Shown piece after piece: positions 60,328 through 64,000 of a DNA stretch of 64,000 nt (position 1 is the first letter of the stretch; each line of letters begins with the position of its first letter). The stretch lies in the NCBI RefSeq assembly GCF_023715105.1, contig NZ_JAMBNO010000017.1, positions 1 through 64,000 on the forward strand. Direction: 5' to 3'. The position numbers and the translations under genes were made by a program. Origin of the DNA: Hydrogenophaga intermedia. GTDB lineage: Bacteria > Pseudomonadota > Gammaproteobacteria > Burkholderiales > Burkholderiaceae_C. A model generated the notes under the pieces. That model did not search any database. It was not told the origin of the DNA and saw nothing but the letters and a program-made list of their open reading frames with translations.

Positions 60328-62384
60328 CGTTTCCCGGAGTTCTTGAGCGCCTGCTCGGCCACCGCGTCAAGCGCCTCGTCGACCACACTGTGGTCGGCCA
60401 CCATGCGCAGCTTGTCCTGCTCGATCAGGCGGTCCACGCCGCGGCGCGTCATCGACAACGAGCGGCCCGAGGCCGAGCCGAACAGGAACAGCGTGCCGTG
60501 CGGGCTGGCCCAGGTGAGCTGCACGCGCAGCAACTGGCCGTCCTGCAACAGGTCGAACCAGCTGCCCACGGTGAGCGAGGACGCGTCGCGCAACGCCATC
60601 TCTGCCTTGATGTCGGACCAGTCGCGCTGCATCGGCTGCGTGTTCTGGAACGCGGGCTGGGTGCTCTCGGGCAGCGAATCGTCGTAGAAGTTGGTTTCCT
60701 GCGCCTCCTGGTGGCGCATCCACAGGTCAGCGTCCTCGGGGTTGAGCACGCTGGCGTCGGGCTCGCCCGCAGCCTCGGCGGCGGCGGAACGCTCGCTGCG
60801 CTGGGTCTTGTAGGCCGCTTCGTGCACGCCCATCAAGGTCTGGAAGAAGGCGTCCACTTTCTCGCGCGGGTAGTCGATCGAGTCCAGTCCCTCGCGCAGG
60901 GTACGCAGCACGGGCGGAATCACCTTCACCAGCCGAGGCCGGTTCTGGCTGGCCAGGGCAAGCTGGCACGACCACAGCAGGTCGGTGAGGATGTCCACGA
61001 AGCGCTTCGCGTCCGAATCGCCCGACTGCAGGGACGGACGCTCACTCTCGTCGATGCGGGCCTTGGCCACCACCAGCGCCCACACACCCGTCAGGAATCG
61101 CCGCACCGGGCCGGGCGCCTTGGGGTAGTCGGGCCGGGCGCGGAACTCCTCGGCCACCTTCTCGGCCAGCAGCTTGCGCTGCTCCACGCGCACCAGCGTC
61201 TGCATGGCACGCCCGCGCGCCTCCACCTCGCCGCGCGGCACCGACGCGTCCTGCGAGCGGCGCAGGCGGTCGAGCTCGGTCGGAAAGCGCTCCTCAAGCC
61301 GGACACCCGGGCGGCGGAGTTCGTTCACCGTGCGACGCAGCTCCGACAGGAAGGTGCTGAAACCCGCCTCCTGCTCGCTGGTGAACGCCAGTGCGTGAGC
61401 GGTCACGTTGTCGAGCAGGCGCCGCGCGGGGTTGTCGCGGTCGGCAAAGAAGCGCGGGTTGTCGCGCGCCAGTTCGAGCAGCGCGGGTTTCATGTCCTGC
61501 AGCTGGGAGCGCACCGGCTTGAGCAGACGCTTGTCGCCGGCAATGCGCTGCATCATCAGGCTCACCACCTCGGCGGCAATCGAGCGCGTCATCTCGACGC
61601 TGACGGCATGGCCGTTGGCATCGTCGCTGCCCACGAGCAGTTGGTGCAGGTGGTCCAGCGTGAGCAAGGCCTCGCGCTCGGTCATCGGTCCGTCGAGATC
61701 CGTGCCCGCCAGTTCCTCCTCGACGACGGCGCGCGAGTCGGGTGCGGTGACCACGTTGTAGCCCGCAGGCTTGACGCCCTGCCCGGCCAGCATGTTGTCC
61801 AGCCGCAGGTACATGTCGGACAACGCCTTGCCCAGCGACGCCCCACCCACCTGGAGCCAGCGAGCCCGCACCGGCGCGGGCACATTGACCGCCTTCAGCG
61901 CCGACAGCAGGGTGTCGACGTATACCTGCACACGCAGTGGGTTGGCCTCAGCGTTGACGGCGCGAAATCCCTGCGCGGTCGACAGGCGTGCCGTGAATTC
62001 GTGGAAATGGTCCTCGGCGGCCATGGTCACGGCCTGCTGAACGCGCGCCACCTCCACCTTCTCCTGCACCTGGTCGTCGCCCATCAGCTCGAGCTCGTCC
62101 AGCCGCAGCGAGGTGCGCCGCGGCAGGCCCATGAGATCGGTGGGCGCCTCTTCCATTTCTTCGGCCAGCGCCGACAGCCAGTGGCGCGCCACTGGCTCGC
62201 GCTGGCGCTGCAAGGCGCTGTAGGCGTCGATCAGCGCCGTGCGCTCGGTGTAGTTGGGGGCCATGGCCTCGCGCTCGCGCAACAGGGCCTGCAGTCGGTT
62301 CAGCCATTCGGGAACCCACTGGCGCGTGAGCTCCAGGGCTTCGTTCAGGCACTGTTCGAATACCGGTAGGGGGGCGTTGGGCAT
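60324..62384 (-). CDS. DUF1631 family protein
   Basis: 686 residues from the ATG at 62384. Acidic, helical protein of the DUF1631 family, found mainly in Beta- and Gammaproteobacteria. RTSLRLDELELMGDDQVQEKVEVAR and NPLRVQVYVDTLLSAL are typical, and the C-terminal region (SWFDLLQDGQLLRVQLTWASP; LFLFGSASGRSLSMTRRG) resembles a PilZ-like barrel. Function unknown; a c-di-GMP link is suggested only by the PilZ-like end. Confidence 0.87.
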   Translation of the reverse strand: MPNAPLPVFEQCLNEALELTRQWVPEWLNRLQALLREREAMAPNYTERTALIDAYSALQRQREPVARHWLSALAEEMEEAPTDLMGLPRRTSLRLDELELMGDDQVQEKVEVARVQQAVTMAAEDHFHEFTARLSTAQGFRAVNAEANPLRVQVYVDTLLSALKAVNVPAPVRARWLQVGGASLGKALSDMYLRLDNMLAGQGVKPAGYNVVTAPDSRAVVEEELAGTDLDGPMTEREALLTLDHLHQLLVGSDDANGHAVSVEMTRSIAAEVVSLMMQRIAGDKRLLKPVRSQLQDMKPALLELARDNPRFFADRDNPARRLLDNVTAHALAFTSEQEAGFSTFLSELRRTVNELRRPGVRLEERFPTELDRLRRSQDASVPRGEVEARGRAMQTLVRVEQRKLLAEKVAEEFRARPDYPKAPGPVRRFLTGVWALVVAKARIDESERPSLQSGDSDAKRFVDILTDLLWSCQLALASQNRPRLVKVIPPVLRTLREGLDSIDYPREKVDAFFQTLMGVHEAAYKTQRSERSAAAEAAGEPDASVLNPEDADLWMRHQEAQETNFYDDSLPESTQPAFQNTQPMQRDWSDIKAEMALRDASSLTVGSWFDLLQDGQLLRVQLTWASPHGTLFLFGSASGRSLSMTRRGVDRLIEQDKLRMVADHSVVDEALDAVAEQALKNSGKR

Positions 62385-62478
62385 GTGGCAGTCGGGGGCA
62401 CGCAAAGGCCCTGGAAGTCATTCTGCACCAGGCACCTTAGCGCCAAAGCACGGATTCGGGCAGGATTTGCCGACCAGA

Positions 62479-63024
62479 TCAGGGCTTCTTCATGAGTGCG
62501 GCCCAGCCGTCCGACCCGAGGTCGCGCAGCGTCTGCACGTTGCGCGCCACGATGGCCTCGGCATCGCCGCCCTCGCTGGCCACCGCTCGCGCCACGCTGT
62601 CCTCGCGCAACAGGTGCAGGGTGGGAAACGGCGAGCGGTTGGTGGCGTTGGTGATGTCGTCGGGCTCGGTGCCGTCGAACTGCCACTGCGGGTGAAAAGC
62701 GGCCACCTGGATCACGCCGTCGAGCTCGTGCTCGGCCACCACATCGTCGGCAACATCGAGAAAGTCGTTGAACGCCAGGAAGTCGGGAAACAGCGTGGGG
62801 TGCACGATCAGCGTGGTGTCGATCTGCTCGGCCGGTGTGGCGGCCAGCAGATCGAGTTCGCGGTCGAGATCGTCGAGAAAGGCGTCGATGTGGCGCGCGG
62901 TGCTCACCACGATGCGTACCTGGTTCTTCACCCAGACGGCACGCGCGAACGGACACAGGTTCAAGCCGATCACGGCCCGCTCGATCCAGTGCCGTGTGGC
63001 GGCGAGAACCTGTTCGTCGGTCAT
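62479..63024 (-). CDS. DUF1415 family protein
   Basis: 181 residues. WIERAVIGLNLCPFARAVW near the N-terminus is the DUF1415 signature, and LIVHPTLFPDFLAFNDFLDVAD and VAAFHPQWQFDG follow. Function unknown. It overlaps the ettA stop by four bases (ATGA), so the two are coupled. Confidence 0.9.
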   Translation of the reverse strand: MTDEQVLAATRHWIERAVIGLNLCPFARAVWVKNQVRIVVSTARHIDAFLDDLDRELDLLAATPAEQIDTTLIVHPTLFPDFLAFNDFLDVADDVVAEHELDGVIQVAAFHPQWQFDGTEPDDITNATNRSPFPTLHLLREDSVARAVASEGGDAEAIVARNVQTLRDLGSDGWAALMKKP

Positions 63025-64000
63025 GCGAGGGATTTGAAGCGCGGGCGCTTGGGCGCGGCGCCCTCTTCACCCAGGCGCTGCTTCTTGTCGGCCTCGTATT
63101 CCTGGTAGTTGCCGTTGAAGAAGTACCACTGGCTGTCGCCCTCGGCGGCCAGGATGTGGGTGCAGATGCGGTCGAGGAACCAGCGGTCGTGGCTGACCAC
63201 CAGCGCCGAGCCCGCGAACTCCAGCAGCGCTTCTTCGAGCGCGCGCAGGGTTTCCACGTCGAGGTCGTTGGAGGGCTCGTCCAGCAGCAGCACGTTGCCG
63301 CCCTCGGCGAGCATCTTGGCCAGGTGCAGGCGGCCACGCTCTCCGCCCGAGAGGTTCTTCACCAGCTTTTGCTGGTCACCGCCCGAGAAGTTGAAGCGGC
63401 CGCAGTAGGCGCGGCTGGGCATCTGGAACTTGCCCACCGTGATCATGTCCAGGCCACCCGAGATGTCCTCCCACACGGTCTTGTCACCGGCGAGGCCGTC
63501 GCGGCTCTGGTCAACCGCAGCGATCTTGACCGTCTGGCCGATCTTCACCTCGCCGCTGTCGGGCTGCTCCCTGCCGGTGATGAGCTTGAACAGCGTGGAC
63601 TTGCCGGCACCGTTGGGGCCGATGATGCCCACAATGGCCCCTGCTGGGACCGAAAAGCTCAGGTTGTCGATCAGCAGGCGATCACCGTAGCTCTTGCTCA
63701 CGCCCTTGAACTCGATGACCTCGTTGCCCAGGCGGTCGGCCACGGGAATGAAGATCTCGTTGGTCTCGTTGCGCTTCTGGTATTCGACGTCGCTCAGCTC
63801 CTCGAAGCGGGCCAGACGCGCCTTGCTCTTGGCCTGGCGGCCCTTGGCGTTGGAGCGCACCCACTTGAGTTCTTCCTTCATGGCCTTGCGGCGCGCGTCT
63901 TCGGTGCGCTGCTCCTGGGCCAGCCGGTCTTCCTTCTGCTCCAGCCAGCTCGAGTAGTTGCCCTTGTACGGAATGCCATGGCCGCGGTCGAGTTCGAGAA
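63021..64000 (-). CDS. ettA: EttA, ABC-F translational throttle ATPase, 5' end outside window
   Basis: The reading frame runs off the right edge. The visible part has the end of the first ABC domain (LELDRGHGIPYKGNYSSW), the inter-domain PtIM helices (KWVRSNAKGRQAKSKARLAR), and the whole second ABC domain: Walker A GPNGAGKST, signature LSGGERGRLHLA, Walker B LLLDEPSNDLD, and SHDRWFLDR. EttA binds the ribosomal E site and gates elongation by ATP/ADP ratio. Followed by the coupled DUF1415 gene. Confidence 0.95.
   Translation of the reverse strand, partial: LELDRGHGIPYKGNYSSWLEQKEDRLAQEQRTEDARRKAMKEELKWVRSNAKGRQAKSKARLARFEELSDVEYQKRNETNEIFIPVADRLGNEVIEFKGVSKSYGDRLLIDNLSFSVPAGAIVGIIGPNGAGKSTLFKLITGREQPDSGEVKIGQTVKIAAVDQSRDGLAGDKTVWEDISGGLDMITVGKFQMPSRAYCGRFNFSGGDQQKLVKNLSGGERGRLHLAKMLAEGGNVLLLDEPSNDLDVETLRALEEALLEFAGSALVVSHDRWFLDRICTHILAAEGDSQWYFFNGNYQEYEADKKQRLGEEGAAPKRPRFKSLA

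Overview
The window is one contiguous stretch of high-GC bacterial chromosome. It is almost certainly from the Burkholderiales, probably Comamonadaceae near Hydrogenophaga, Acidovorax or Variovorax. This rests on a Bug-type tricarboxylate receptor, DUF1631 and DUF1415 proteins, an ETF-QO next to an SDR gene, PEP-CTERM proteins and interspersed repeats of types I associate with that family. No rRNA genes and no CRISPR array were seen. One tRNA gene is present.

Layout. 1-5661: the C-terminus of TolA, a Doc/AbrB-type toxin-antitoxin pair, dnaE and a DUF599 membrane protein. 5690-8514: a WrbA-like, DoxX and pirin group divergent from its probable LysR regulator. 8643-13437: a renalase-like flavoprotein, gluQ, trmB, a pseudouridine synthase and an unrecognised protein. 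13468-23704: a catabolic block with a YdiJ-type FAD/Fe-S dehydrogenase and GntR regulator on the minus strand, and a serine-glyoxylate-type aminotransferase, DctPQM TRAP importer, crotonase-family protein and class III CoA-transferase on the plus strand. Its substrate is not evident. 23742-29650: alaS, an aldehyde dehydrogenase and a gamma-glutamyltransferase-like protein. 29801-40267: two PEP-CTERM proteins that originally flanked a tRNA-Gly(CCC) gene and its terminator. 40431-47351: a TMEM165-type transporter, scoAB with a divergent PAS-LuxR regulator, a Bug receptor, two CMD/AhpD-fold proteins, a thioesterase, a DMT exporter and an SDR. 47488-50862: ETF-QO, a small unknown and a GDPD. 50910-55477: a six-gene periplasmic copper-handling cluster. 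55579-64000: an orphan 499-aa protein, an Aer-like chemoreceptor, a TAXI receptor, DUF1631, DUF1415 and the C-terminal two-thirds of EttA.

The most interesting object is a roughly 8.9-kb integrated island at 30594-39540, inserted at the 3' end of tRNA-Gly(CCC). It is bounded by a 19-bp duplication of the tRNA end and by paired arm-type repeats. It encodes a P4-type integrase, an AlpA-like regulator, a VapE-type helicase beside an iteron array that looks like a replication origin, an HK97-like capsid protein, a lambda Nu1-like small terminase, a P2 GpU-like tail protein and several tiny proteins. Six of these sit in an operon joined by 4-base overlaps. It has no portal, large terminase, protease, tape measure or lysis module. 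This is what a phage satellite (PICI-like) that parasitises a helper phage would look like. A strong promoter followed about 65 nt later by a strong terminator, antisense to the gene between alpA and vapE, predicts a small regulatory RNA. A nucleotidyltransferase-fold gene at the left edge may be anti-phage cargo.
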